Position numbers and translations under genes: made by a program
Notes under the pieces: generated by a model
What the model was told of the DNA's origin: nothing
Databases searched by the model: none
What the model saw: only the letters and a program-made list of their open reading frames with translations
DNA from: CAYMFD01 sp964389475
GTDB taxonomy: Bacteria > Bacteroidota > Bacteroidia > Chitinophagales > Saprospiraceae
Direction of reading: 5' to 3'
Assembly (NCBI GenBank): GCA_964389475.1
Contig: CAYMFD010000008.1
Location: 1 to 61,369, forward strand
DNA length: 61,369 nt
Shown: positions 18,990 to 28,055 of the stretch, one piece after another
Position numbering within the stretch: the first letter of the stretch is position 1
Layout of the letters: each line of letters starts with the position of its first letter

Positions 18990-19410
18990 GTAAAACGGTT
19001 TTTGAATATCCTCGACTATTGTCGACAACTTGATTAATGATCAATTTTAATAGAGGATCAAAAGCCACTCAGAAGTCTGGGATCAAATAGACTACTGCAT
19101 GACCTAAGGTCCATTCACGACGAGACACTATTACTCCATCGCACTACGTAGTGACCAAAAAACCAGCCAAAGGACATAGATATATTACCACCGTTTTTAA
19201 TACGAAAACACATTACATTTTATATGTATTTGTAATCGTCTGACCAGTGATTTTCTATGTCGGGAAAAATGATTTTCTTTTTTTTCATCCTTTTACTAAA
19301 AAAGATGAGATCAGGTATTATCACTACCGATAAGACCTCTTGGCTGGCCCTAAATATGCTATCTCAGCTCACGTTATCTTTGCGCTACAGATTACACCAT
19401 AGACTGGTAT
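18990..19410. promoter_or_regulatory. divergent intergenic region between giant adhesin and methyltransferase genes
   Basis: About 420 bp, AT-rich in its right half. It contains a perfect 12-bp palindrome CACTACGTAGTG at 19142-19153, a short leader motif CAAAAACCGT on the minus strand (18995-19004) just ahead of the adhesin ATG, a run of eight or more T residues near 19280, and a TATCTTTG -7 box for the rightward gene. I see no credible small gene. Confidence 0.45.
19375..19382 (+). promoter_or_regulatory. Bacteroidota -7 box upstream of methyltransferase-like gene
   Basis: TATCTTTG fits TAnnTTTG exactly and lies 28 bp before the ATG at 19411. No obvious -33 element is visible. Confidence 0.5.
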
Positions 19411-20085
19411 ATGCACTTGTTTAATCGCTTACTATCCTATATCACAGAGGTACATGTAGAGAGTGTAGCATCACCGATTAATGATGACCTACACCTATCC
19501 ATAGTGGGTGGTCGGTATCAGCTCTCGACCAACGATGCTATCTATAGTTGGGCGGATAAGTACGCTAACTTTAAGAGGGTATTTGACCAGATGAACCTCG
19601 CTGATAAGCCCCAGCAAAAGGTACTCGTCCTCGGGCTAGGCCTAGCTAGTATCCCCGTCATGCTCCAGAAAATGGGTCATCGATATCACTATACCGGAGT
19701 AGAACTAGACGAGGAGGTTATATATCTAGCTAGCAAGTATGTACTCGATGAAATCGCTACAGATATGACTGTAATCCAAGCTGATGCTGCACACTATGTA
19801 GAGCAGTGCAGCGAAGTGTTTGATATTATCACCATGGACATATTTATCGGGCAGATGGTGCCTGGTAAGTTCTGGACGGAGACCTTCGTGGCCCAGCTTA
19901 AGGGGCTGCTCAAGGAAGACGGCGTCATTATCTACAACACGATTGCTAGGACAGAGGAGCTCGCTGCAGCGTCAATGCAATTTTACCAAGGCGCCTTTAG
20001 TCCTCACTTCGACAGACCAGCAGCCATACCCATTAAAGGTAACCTTATGCTGATATCTAACACCGACTACCTGAGGGTTCAGTGA
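19411..20085 (+). CDS. spermidine synthase-like SAM-dependent methyltransferase fold protein
   Basis: A 224-residue protein with a Rossmann-type SAM fold of the spermidine synthase-like group. The glycine-rich nucleotide loop is KVLVLGLGLASIPVML (about 70-85), the acidic residue ending strand 2 is in YTGVELDEEVI (about 98), and FDIITMDIF (about 139) is the position of the active-site Asp region. A polyamine activity would need the full aminopropyltransferase signature (D-x-x-D in the catalytic loop), which I do not see clearly, so the substrate is open. It stands alone, divergent from the adhesin unit and convergent with porW (17-bp gap). Confidence 0.7.
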   Translation: MHLFNRLLSYITEVHVESVASPINDDLHLSIVGGRYQLSTNDAIYSWADKYANFKRVFDQMNLADKPQQKVLVLGLGLASIPVMLQKMGHRYHYTGVELDEEVIYLASKYVLDEIATDMTVIQADAAHYVEQCSEVFDIITMDIFIGQMVPGKFWTETFVAQLKGLLKEDGVIIYNTIARTEELAAASMQFYQGAFSPHFDRPAAIPIKGNLMLISNTDYLRVQ

Positions 20086-20102
20086 GAGCCTAAAGTAGGT
20101 TC

Positions 20103-23100
20103 TTAATCCTGCTGACCTAAGTAGTAGGTTGAGAAGAACACTCTATACTTGGTTGTAGACCGCTCCTGCACTATACGCCGGTAGTTACCTTGGGTGGCAG
20201 CATAGAGCTCGAAGTCAAGATCTCCACGACCTACGTACTCCTCTTTGGCCTTGGTGACCTCATCATAGTACTTCATAGCTTTGGCCTTGTCCTTAAATGG
20301 CCTCACCAGTAGTACTCGGGTGCCTGCTTCCTTATCTAGGAAAGACTCATTGAGCTGTAGCTTGTCTAGCTTGTGGTACTTCTTGTTATAGTTACTGACG
20401 GCGATCTTGGCTTGTACGAAGTCATCGTTGCCTACTCCATTGGTGATGAGTAGTATATAGTGTCGTCGTTCGTCTTCTTTCTTAAAGATATCGTCAACCT
20501 CTTTGATGTCTAGCTGCTCAAAGGCTTCGTCATCACCCTTTAGAAATCTCAAGATCTCCTTGGCCCTTGTAGCCTCTAGTGTATTAGCATGTCTAGTAAT
20601 CAAGTCCGATAGGGCTGCCTTGTACGCTTCTTTACCGTTAAGCTTACCGACACTCATAGCATTGAGTAGGGAAAACTTAGGTGCTAGACCGTAGTCATTG
20701 TCATATGCTGATTTGACTGTATTGACCCGCTCACTTACCTGCTCGTATCGTCCCTTGTCAAATAGATCGTAGGTATCCTCATAAAAGGCCATCACTCGCT
20801 CCTCCTCCGTCATCTTGGTTGCATTCTGAGGATTAGCTAGACGCTTAGCGAGGCTCGTATCGCCAAATTCGGCATCGATCTTTGCTAGATACCTAGCGGC
20901 ACCGGCCTCATCTCCTAACTCGAGGTACGAGAGATATATACTGTAGTAGGCGTCTAATTTGTGCTGCGTATCTGGAAAACGAGTCAGCAAGTCTTCCAGT
21001 GTGGCTATTGACTTATCCTGCTTCTGTAACTTATCTCGATACAGTACACCTAGGTCGAACATGGCTTTCTGTAGCTTGAGCTTGGCGTCATTGATCTCAT
21101 TAGGGTTACGAGGTATACTCTTGAGCACCTCTTGCACCTCTTTTTTGCTCACCTCTATCTCCTTAGGCGCATCGCTGCCACCCGTCAGCTCATCATCATA
21201 TCCTACATTGATAGATGCAGATCGACGCCAGTTATCTACCAGCGGTATGTCGCCCCACTTATTCTTAAATTTCTGCTTACCTCGCTCTACCCGCTTGACA
21301 CTGTAAGGCCAGTTGTCACTCGTCCCAAAGATCCTATCACTACTGCTACCCTTGGCCGGTGCGGTCTCTGTGATAGTGCTCTCGGGCTCAGCGGCTGCAT
21401 TATTACGAGCTATCTCTGTGGCGACTTCTCTGATCTCCTCATCACTTAACTGTGCTAGACTTATGAGACTATCCTGTAGTACGATGACTTCGATGTTGTA
21501 GGCTATATCCTTGAGGTTATCCGCCAGTGTCTGGACCTCCTCGTAACGTAGATCAGTAGTCTGCATCGACTGTAGCGTGCTATCATAGTAGTACTTACTG
21601 TTGAGGTAGTCCTCCTGCTCAAATGTGAGCTGCGCCATAGCATAGTACGACTCGACCTTGAGCGAGGCGTTAGCGGTGTTATTAATATTGGACTGGGTAT
21701 AGGCTGCTATGGCCTCTGCTGTTAAGCCCTGCTCCTCCTTGATCGTACCGATGGTGTAGTAGATACGATCTTCGTAACCGATGTACTTGGCCTCTTTGAG
21801 CATCTTCTCGAGTGCCTTGACGACACTATCTGCTGACCGCTCACCCGACTCCATGGCGTATCTCATCTCAGACAACTCTGCATTGATCTGCATATCGAAA
21901 GATGGTCGATACTTATTGACCTGAGCGAAGGCTTTCATGGCAGCCTCACGATTGCCTAGCTGCTGCTGTATCTGTCCTGTAATATATGCGTACCGCGCTT
22001 TGGCCTTCTTGCTACCCGACGTCTCGATGGCAGCATCTAGGTGGGGGATCGCCTGGTCTAGGTCACCTTTACGTATGTATAGGTGGGCCATCGTTGGGGC
22101 TATCTCCTCTCTCACGTGGGGCTTGAGGTTACGCTTATCTAGCTGCTTTAAGATATAGTCAGCGCTACTGTAGTTATCTCTCTCGATATAGGTCTTGGCT
22201 AGCCATAGTAGGCCTTCGCTGTATTCCGTCTCGTCCTGTGGGATCTTCTCCTCCTTCTTCTTATCATCTAAGTCTTCTTCCTCCTCCTCTTCTTCCTTGG
22301 TAGGCTTTTCTACCTTGGGGGTTACCTTTTTGACAGGCGGCTTGGCGATGGTAGATGTAGTGTCCTGACTTACGGTTTTGGCAGGTCGCTTTTTACTTCC
22401 TGGCTTGCCTCTTTTCTTTTTCTTGGACTTTGCACTAGATTTCTTTTGCTGTTTTCGCGCCGCCTTCTTCTCTTTCTCACGCTGCTCCCGAGCTTTATCC
22501 CTAGCCTTCTTCTCAGCGGCTTTCTCCTTGTCTCGCAGCTTCTTTGCTTTTTCTCTCTCCTTCTTATCCTCTGCTCTTTTTTTCTCTTTTTCCTTCTGCT
22601 TGGCTGCCCTTTCTTTCTTTAGCTCTTTACGCGACTTCTTTTTGCTTTCGAATGCACGACCATACGGGTTCTTGGGATTAAACTCTTCTCTAAAGTACTC
22701 GAACGTCTCCTCAGCGGTCTCGTAGTCTTGCTTGAGAAACTGTGCCTGGCCCATCATCACATAACCATCGTCTACGTACTCGCCCACCTCGTGCACGATC
22801 GCCACCCGGGTCACCTTCTCGATGACGATATCCATCTCTGGTGCTACGGCTTTGGCATTAGCGGATACGGTGTAGGGAAATACAGGTAGTATCTGCGAGT
22901 AGTCATCCTTATGCGTAGACTCAAGCCTAAAGTGGGCCTCCTCCATCAGTTCATTGGCATTGAATATACCGTTGTACTTAGAGTTGAGGTTGTGATAAAA
23001 CTTGTTAAACTTACTCACATCCTCACCACGCTTGCGCTTCTTAGAGACGCAAGACGACAGGGCTATGGCAGCCGCTAGAAAGAGAATTATAAATCGAAAT

Positions 23101-23111
23101 CGTGTAATCAA
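20103..23111 (-). CDS. porW: PorW/SprE-like TPR lipoprotein of the type IX secretion system
   Basis: A 1002-residue lipoprotein (lipobox ALSSC, Cys about 21). The motif KFYHNLNSKYNGIFNANELM follows directly, as in the PorW/SprE family, a T9SS periplasmic lipoprotein reported to link the PorKN ring with outer-membrane parts and needed for gliding in Flavobacterium. TPR-like helical repeats run over most of the length. Residues about 155-290 are an unusual Lys/Glu/Ala/Arg-rich low-complexity insert with a DDKKKEE patch. The C-terminal about 110 residues (RRHYILLITNGVGND onward) form a small conserved domain also seen in this family. The start is TTG; no ATG is available ahead of the signal peptide. 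It is divergent from the M23 peptidase gene. Confidence 0.8.
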   Translation of the reverse strand: MITRFRFIILFLAAAIALSSCVSKKRKRGEDVSKFNKFYHNLNSKYNGIFNANELMEEAHFRLESTHKDDYSQILPVFPYTVSANAKAVAPEMDIVIEKVTRVAIVHEVGEYVDDGYVMMGQAQFLKQDYETAEETFEYFREEFNPKNPYGRAFESKKKSRKELKKERAAKQKEKEKKRAEDKKEREKAKKLRDKEKAAEKKARDKAREQREKEKKAARKQQKKSSAKSKKKKRGKPGSKKRPAKTVSQDTTSTIAKPPVKKVTPKVEKPTKEEEEEEEDLDDKKKEEKIPQDETEYSEGLLWLAKTYIERDNYSSADYILKQLDKRNLKPHVREEIAPTMAHLYIRKGDLDQAIPHLDAAIETSGSKKAKARYAYITGQIQQQLGNREAAMKAFAQVNKYRPSFDMQINAELSEMRYAMESGERSADSVVKALEKMLKEAKYIGYEDRIYYTIGTIKEEQGLTAEAIAAYTQSNINNTANASLKVESYYAMAQLTFEQEDYLNSKYYYDSTLQSMQTTDLRYEEVQTLADNLKDIAYNIEVIVLQDSLISLAQLSDEEIREVATEIARNNAAAEPESTITETAPAKGSSSDRIFGTSDNWPYSVKRVERGKQKFKNKWGDIPLVDNWRRSASINVGYDDELTGGSDAPKEIEVSKKEVQEVLKSIPRNPNEINDAKLKLQKAMFDLGVLYRDKLQKQDKSIATLEDLLTRFPDTQHKLDAYYSIYLSYLELGDEAGAARYLAKIDAEFGDTSLAKRLANPQNATKMTEEERVMAFYEDTYDLFDKGRYEQVSERVNTVKSAYDNDYGLAPKFSLLNAMSVGKLNGKEAYKAALSDLITRHANTLEATRAKEILRFLKGDDEAFEQLDIKEVDDIFKKEDERRHYILLITNGVGNDDFVQAKIAVSNYNKKYHKLDKLQLNESFLDKEAGTRVLLVRPFKDKAKAMKYYDEVTKAKEEYVGRGDLDFELYAATQGNYRRIVQERSTTKYRVFFSTYYLGQQD

Positions 23112-23238
23112 ATGACGTAGTATCTACAGTTGAGCGGTACTCAGACAGTGTGAAAATCGTTAGCTCGATGTCACTGGCATCACGACCTAGGGGTCATAAA
23201 CCATACCAGCCACCTACGCCAACGGACTTAATAACTAA

Positions 23239-23250
23239 TTTTGCGCAAAA
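23239..23250. promoter_or_regulatory. 12-bp palindrome in the porW/M23 divergent region
   Basis: TTTTGCGCAAAA is a perfect palindrome in the 203-bp gap between porW (start 23111) and the M23 peptidase (start 23315), in an AT-rich surround. Its place between divergent genes would suit an operator, but nothing identifies the regulator. Confidence 0.3.
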
Positions 23251-23314
23251 ATATTTTAAAATTTTGTTGCCAAGTGTTCTTGCATGCAAAGTTATATAGC
23301 CTGAGTATACCGCA

Positions 23315-24133
23315 ATGACGAACATAGAACAAGACGAGATCAGACCACTAGGGGACCGCCTGCAGGACGTCTACCGGGTAGATGTGCTAGAGGAGGAGAC
23401 CCTCCGCAAGGTAAGGAGCTACAAACTTACCCCACTCAAGATGTATCTGATACTACTAGGTGTAATCGTCCTGATAAGTATCATAATCATCAGCACGATA
23501 TGGTTTACACCACTGAGACGTGTCGTACCTGGGTATGGCGAGATCAAGGAAAATCGTGAGTTCGTAGAGCTTACCCAGCAGGTCGACATACTCAAAGAAG
23601 AGCTAGAGACCCAGCAGACCTACACTAGAGGTCTCATGTCTATGCTTACGGATGGCGACAAGTCTCAACTGATCAGCAACCAGGTAGCAGCGCCTATGCC
23701 TGCTCGGATCGATAGTGTGAGTAAGTCGACCGTGAAAAGTAACTCAGAAGCTCGCAATCTCCAGCAGCTCGTACTACTGCCCCCGCTACGTGGCTCGATA
23801 AGTGCGGGCTACGACTTAGCTAGTGGCCACCTAGGTATAGACATCCTAGCCCCCAAGGACTCACCCGTCGTAGCTACTAGCGATGGTGTAGTGATACAGT
23901 CAGACTGGACACTAGAGACTGGCAATACGATCGGCATCCAGCATCAGGGCAACTTAGTTACCTTCTACAAGCACAATGCTGCTCTACTCAAAAAAACAGG
24001 CCAAATGGTGCGGGCTGGAGAAGCGATCGCCATCATCGGTAATAGCGGGACCCTGTCCGATGGCCCACACTTACACTTCGAGATGTGGTACAACGGCCAC
24101 CCTATCGACCCTAGTTCTGTACTTACTTTCTGA
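23315..24133 (+). CDS. M23 family metallopeptidase, membrane-anchored
   Basis: A 272-residue LytM-type peptidase that cuts peptidoglycan cross-links or activates amidases. An N-terminal cytoplasmic stretch of about 40 residues is followed by one membrane segment (MYLILLGVIVLISIIIISTI), a short coiled coil (residues about 85-110, VDILKEELETQQ) and the M23 domain at about 160-270. The zinc ligands are GHLGIDI (H-x3-D) and HLHFEMW (H-x-H), and FYKHNAALL carries the extra active-site His, so it is likely active rather than an EnvC-type degenerate protein. It is transcribed divergently from porW. Confidence 0.88.
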   Translation: MTNIEQDEIRPLGDRLQDVYRVDVLEEETLRKVRSYKLTPLKMYLILLGVIVLISIIIISTIWFTPLRRVVPGYGEIKENREFVELTQQVDILKEELETQQTYTRGLMSMLTDGDKSQLISNQVAAPMPARIDSVSKSTVKSNSEARNLQQLVLLPPLRGSISAGYDLASGHLGIDILAPKDSPVVATSDGVVIQSDWTLETGNTIGIQHQGNLVTFYKHNAALLKKTGQMVRAGEAIAIIGNSGTLSDGPHLHFEMWYNGHPIDPSSVLTF

Positions 24134-24245
24134 AAGCAAGACTACGTGTTACAAAAAAAGATAATATGTTTGTCTGCTATTGGGTGCAATGCATGGCAAA
24201 CACTGTAGATTTGTGCTCATTAAAGACACTACAAGTAAACTGTAT

Positions 24246-24896
24246 ATGAAGAAGATTGCGGGATATCTAGTCGCTACAATAGTAGCCCTCACATTTGTAG
24301 GTTGCCAGAAGGGGCCGACATTCGCACTGATCGAAACAGACTACGGCGACATCAAAGTAGAGCTGTATGACAGCACCCCTAAGCACAAAGAGAACTTTAT
24401 CAAGCTCGCCAATGAGGGCTTCTACGATGGGACACTCTTCCATAGAGTCATTGATGGATTTATGATCCAAGGTGGTGACCCTGACAGTAGAGACGCCAAG
24501 CCTGGTCAACGACTAGGTATGGGAGGACCAGGTTACAAGGTCGATGCAGAGATCGGTGCTCCTCACTTTAGAGGTACGCTGGCGGCGGCTAGACAGGGTG
24601 GTGCTGGTAATCCGCTCAAACAATCAAGCGGCTCACAATTCTACATCGTAGATGGTCAGCCACAGAGCGAAGCCAGCCTGGCTAACTTTGAAAAGCAGAA
24701 AGGCATACAGTACTCTCAAATACAAAAAGACAAGTACCTATCAGTAGGAGGTACGCCTATGCTAGATGCAGACTATACCGTATTCGGTGAGGTGGTCGAA
24801 GGTATGACCGTGGTCGATAAGATAGCACAAGCGCAAAAAGACCAGAGCGATCGACCCATCAAGGATGTCGCAATGACTATAACGATACTCAACTAA
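24246..24896 (+). CDS. peptidyl-prolyl cis-trans isomerase, cyclophilin-type lipoprotein
   Basis: A 216-residue lipoprotein (lipobox FVGC, Cys about 19) with a cyclophilin domain that fills the mature protein: FHRVIDGFMIQGGDPD, GQRLGMGGPGYKV, GTLAAARQGGAGNP and SGSQFYIVDGQP. The catalytic Arg is in FHRVIDGF, and the Gln/Gly cluster is conserved. Proteins of this type accelerate proline isomerisation in the periplasm and help outer-membrane and secreted proteins fold. I moved the start to the ATG ahead of the signal peptide; an upstream TTG adds 22 non-hydrophobic residues. The next gene is its paralogue, 40 bp downstream. Confidence 0.9.
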   Translation: MKKIAGYLVATIVALTFVGCQKGPTFALIETDYGDIKVELYDSTPKHKENFIKLANEGFYDGTLFHRVIDGFMIQGGDPDSRDAKPGQRLGMGGPGYKVDAEIGAPHFRGTLAAARQGGAGNPLKQSSGSQFYIVDGQPQSEASLANFEKQKGIQYSQIQKDKYLSVGGTPMLDADYTVFGEVVEGMTVVDKIAQAQKDQSDRPIKDVAMTITILN

Positions 24897-24936
24897 GCAT
24901 ACACCTAGCCCCTCAATCAACCATAGACATTATCAC

Positions 24937-25824
24937 ATGCGACACCTAATCACTGCCTTTGCCGCCGTAATCCTACTAGCTAGCTGCTCTCGACCTAGCG
25001 CCGACTTTAGCATGGCAAGTACCAAGGATCGTGTACCAGCACGAGTCAACTTTAGCCCATCAGGAGAACCTGCTGACACCTACTTGTGGAATTTCGGCGA
25101 TGGCAATGTAAGTACAGAGGCTAACCCTAGTCACACCTACTTACTGAGCGGTAAGCAGGTCGTCACACTCACCGTGACAAAGGGCAAAAAAAGAAAGTCG
25201 ACCAAAAAAGAGATTGTCTTTAAGGCTCCCAAAGAATGCTTCGTGCAAGTACGTACGACGATGGGTGATATGATATGCGAGCTATTTGATGATACGCCGC
25301 AGCATAGAGATAACTTTATCAAACTAGCGGAGCAGAAGTTTTATGATGGCCTACTATTCCATAGAGTCATAGACGGCTTTATGATCCAAGGTGGTGATCC
25401 CGAGAGCAAAGACGCCAAGCCTAATCAGCGCCTCGGCACGGGTGGTCCTGGCTACAAGGTACCCGCAGAGATCTCTACCGAACATGCGCATGTCAAAGGT
25501 GCTCTAGCTGCTGCTAGGCAAGGCGACGCTGTCAACCCTGAAAAGATGTCTAGTGGCTCACAGTTTTACATCGTCGATGGCAAGCCCGTAGACGAACGTA
25601 CCCTAGACAATATGGCGACCAGACTAGGTATCGAGTATCCAGAAAATATACGTAACAAGTATATCGAGATGGGCGGCACCCCTTTTCTAGATCAGAACTA
25701 TACCGTCTTCGGCATGGTACGTGAGGGCCTCGATATTGTCGATAAGATCAGCTCTGTAGCTACCAACAGTGGTGACAGGCCTAAGGAAGATGTTAAGATC
25801 ATAGCAGTCGACATCATCAAGTAA
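24937..25824 (+). CDS. cyclophilin-type PPIase lipoprotein with an N-terminal PKD domain
   Basis: A 295-residue lipoprotein (lipobox LLASC, Cys about 17). Residues about 20-95 form a PKD domain with the hallmark LWNFGDGNVSTEANPSHTY, and about 100-290 form a cyclophilin (FHRVIDGFMIQGGDPE, TGGPGYKVPAEIS, SGSQFYIVDGKP). The cyclophilin part is strongly similar to the preceding gene, including the INFKQ-type insertion region, so this is a tandem duplication with a PKD domain added or lost. The PKD domain likely spaces or docks the isomerase. I infer a periplasmic or surface chaperone role for exported proteins. Confidence 0.9.
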   Translation: MRHLITAFAAVILLASCSRPSADFSMASTKDRVPARVNFSPSGEPADTYLWNFGDGNVSTEANPSHTYLLSGKQVVTLTVTKGKKRKSTKKEIVFKAPKECFVQVRTTMGDMICELFDDTPQHRDNFIKLAEQKFYDGLLFHRVIDGFMIQGGDPESKDAKPNQRLGTGGPGYKVPAEISTEHAHVKGALAAARQGDAVNPEKMSSGSQFYIVDGKPVDERTLDNMATRLGIEYPENIRNKYIEMGGTPFLDQNYTVFGMVREGLDIVDKISSVATNSGDRPKEDVKIIAVDIIK

Positions 25825-25934
25825 TACGCCTGATACCGTTAAAGTCTTATTAATCTGGCAATCTCTCGTCACCGCCCGTAATACCTTTACCGTCGTACCC
25901 CAGTAGGCCCACCGTCTACGCCAAATCATAAAGG

Positions 25935-26591
25935 ATGCGACATATAATAACAGGATTGCTAGCACTCGTCATGCTACTCCATACTGCCACAGCACAAGAG
26001 GGCAAGGTGATAACCAAGACGACTACCATCATCAATGGTGACACCACAGTCACTGAGCAGATGATAGATATCGACGACTACCAGCCCTACGAGGGTGTAA
26101 TCGACTCCCTACCCAATCTGCTAGAGCAGCTAGGTATAGACTCTATCGTCAACGAAGGCATGGCACAGATCAGGGTGCAAGTAGAGTCGATAGACTTTGA
26201 CTCACTCGCCACAGATCTACAAGGTCAGGCTAGAGAGATCGGACAATTCTTCGAAGATCTACAACTCGACAGTCTATTGAGCAATGCCTTCGGGCAGGTG
26301 CGAGACCTAGACATCGAAATAGATGACCTAGTAGGCAATACAGGCAGCACCGTATCTGACAAACTAGGCGATGCCCTCAATCGAGACGGATTACTGCTAA
26401 TAGACCGCAATAATACGGTAGAGCTCAGCGGCAAATCTCTCAAGATCAATGGCGAAAAACAACCGACCAACATCCACGATAAGTACAAGCGACTGTGGGA
26501 GGACGGGACCGGCACTACCCTACAAGCTAAGGATCGCATATCACTAGAGGTGATAGGCGAGGAGGTGAGCAGGACCCGACAGCGGGGGTAG
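25935..26591 (+). CDS. secreted protein of unknown function
   Basis: A 218-residue protein with a signal peptide ending HTATAQ (about residue 21). The mature part is acidic with repeated Asp/Leu patterns (SIDFDSLATDLQ, LQLDSLLSNAFGQVRDLDIE) that predict amphipathic helices. The C-terminal half has short beta-prone stretches (NTVELSGKSLKINGEKQPT). I recognise no family. The C-terminal pattern KSLKINGEKQ resembles short segments in other Bacteroidota secreted proteins, but I would not name it. It is a lone rightward gene. Confidence 0.55.
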   Translation: MRHIITGLLALVMLLHTATAQEGKVITKTTTIINGDTTVTEQMIDIDDYQPYEGVIDSLPNLLEQLGIDSIVNEGMAQIRVQVESIDFDSLATDLQGQAREIGQFFEDLQLDSLLSNAFGQVRDLDIEIDDLVGNTGSTVSDKLGDALNRDGLLLIDRNNTVELSGKSLKINGEKQPTNIHDKYKRLWEDGTGTTLQAKDRISLEVIGEEVSRTRQRG

Positions 26592-26695
26592 TAGCTTGAG
26601 TTTATGACGCTACCTTGGCGAGCCATACGTGCCGTCTAGCTATCTTCGCAGCATACTATACTACTGACAAGAAAGCGGTCATCAATTAAGAGAGT

Positions 26696-28045
26696 ATGCG
26701 CAAGGAGAGAATTGGAGTAATAGGAGCAGGCCTCTGTGGCACACTCCTAGGCATCAGGCTATCACAACTGGGTTACCGAGTCGACATATGGGAGCGGAGG
26801 TCTGACATGCGGCAGAGCGATGTAGATGCAGGCCGGTCTATCAACCTGGCGCTGTCATCTCGTGGTCTATCTGCTCTAGATATGATAGGCTTACATAGCC
26901 AGATCCTAGATGACATCATACCGATGTACGGCAGACGCATACATGATGTAGATGGCAATACAACACTGTATAAATACTCTGGTCGAGAAGATGAGTATAT
27001 CAACAGCGTCAGCCGATCTGGCCTCAACATCGAGCTGCTCAATTATGCAGACGATATCGATGGGCTCAACATCCACTTCTCCACACAGGTAGATCGTGTA
27101 GATCTAGATAACACCTCCCTCTACGTAAGAGACGGTGAAGATGTCTTCAAGCACCAGTACGACATCATATTCGGCGCCGATGGTGCCGGTAGTGCCGTAC
27201 GGAGGTCGATACAGAAGAGAAGCAATCAACTGCGATTTGACTTTAGCCAAAAATACCTAGATACTGGGTACAAGGAGCTAGAGATACCAGCAGGAGAGGG
27301 CGGCACCTGGCGCATAGATCGCAATGCTTTACACATATGGCCAAGAGATGGGCACATGATGATTGCCTTGCCCAATACGGATGGATCTTTCACCCTTACG
27401 CTGTTTATTCGATTTGAAGGAGAGTATAGCCTAGAGCACATCAAGGACGACGAGGCTGTGCAGGCTTTCTTCGAGCAATACTACCCTGATGCACTAGCGC
27501 ATATGCCTACCCTTATCAGAGACTGGCATGACAATCCTACTAGCTCGCTAGGCATGATCAAGTGCCACCCATGGCTAGTAAACCATACCCTACTCATAGG
27601 CGATGCTGCCCACGCCATCGTACCCTTCTATGGCCAGGGTATGAACTGTGCCCTAGAGGACTGCGTGGTGCTCGACCGCTTGATAGCACAACACGATCAC
27701 GACTGGTCCACAATACTGCCCCAGTATCAATCCATACGCAAGCCACATACGGACGCTATCGCAGACCTAGCTATCGACAACTTCTATGAGATGCGAGACG
27801 CTACCGCTGATCCGCTATTTAACAAAAAACGAAAACTAGAACTCCGCCTTGAGACCGAGTATCCAGATTACTATAGTAAATACGGGCTAGTGACCTTTAG
27901 GCCTGACCTAGACTATCACCAAGCTATGACCCTAGGCCGCCGGCAAGATGACCTGCTCATGGATCTAGCAGCTAGTATCGATGATCCTAAGGCCGCTAAT
28001 CTTTCTGCTATCTATGACCAAGTAATGGCACTAGGTAGGCAGTAG
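26696..28045 (+). CDS. kmo: kynurenine 3-monooxygenase
   Basis: FAD-dependent aromatic hydroxylase that turns L-kynurenine into 3-hydroxykynurenine with NADPH and O2. The N-terminal dinucleotide fold is IGVIGAGLCGTLLGIRLSQ. The KMO-type motif GRSINLALSSRGLSAL follows at about 63, then NSVSRSGLNIELLN, an FGADGAGSAVRRS segment, and the FAD motif LIGDAAHAIVPFYGQGMNCA with the DD/ED that follows. Length of 449 residues fits. In Bacteroidota this enzyme belongs to the kynurenine branch that can feed quinolinate for NAD; nadC is 6.6 kb away on the opposite strand, while kynureninase and HAO genes are not visible here. Confidence 0.9.
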   Translation: MRKERIGVIGAGLCGTLLGIRLSQLGYRVDIWERRSDMRQSDVDAGRSINLALSSRGLSALDMIGLHSQILDDIIPMYGRRIHDVDGNTTLYKYSGREDEYINSVSRSGLNIELLNYADDIDGLNIHFSTQVDRVDLDNTSLYVRDGEDVFKHQYDIIFGADGAGSAVRRSIQKRSNQLRFDFSQKYLDTGYKELEIPAGEGGTWRIDRNALHIWPRDGHMMIALPNTDGSFTLTLFIRFEGEYSLEHIKDDEAVQAFFEQYYPDALAHMPTLIRDWHDNPTSSLGMIKCHPWLVNHTLLIGDAAHAIVPFYGQGMNCALEDCVVLDRLIAQHDHDWSTILPQYQSIRKPHTDAIADLAIDNFYEMRDATADPLFNKKRKLELRLETEYPDYYSKYGLVTFRPDLDYHQAMTLGRRQDDLLMDLAASIDDPKAANLSAIYDQVMALGRQ

Positions 28046-28055
28046 GTTATGGCTA

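Noticed and set aside
19411..20085. True spermidine synthase (speE)
   Set aside because: The SAM fold is clear, but the catalytic aminopropyltransferase signature is not, and no other polyamine gene is nearby.
22378..22725. Phe/Leu-rich open frame opposite porW
   Set aside because: It is the antisense of the Lys/Glu-rich insert (AAG and GAG codons read backward as CTT and CTC), not a gene.
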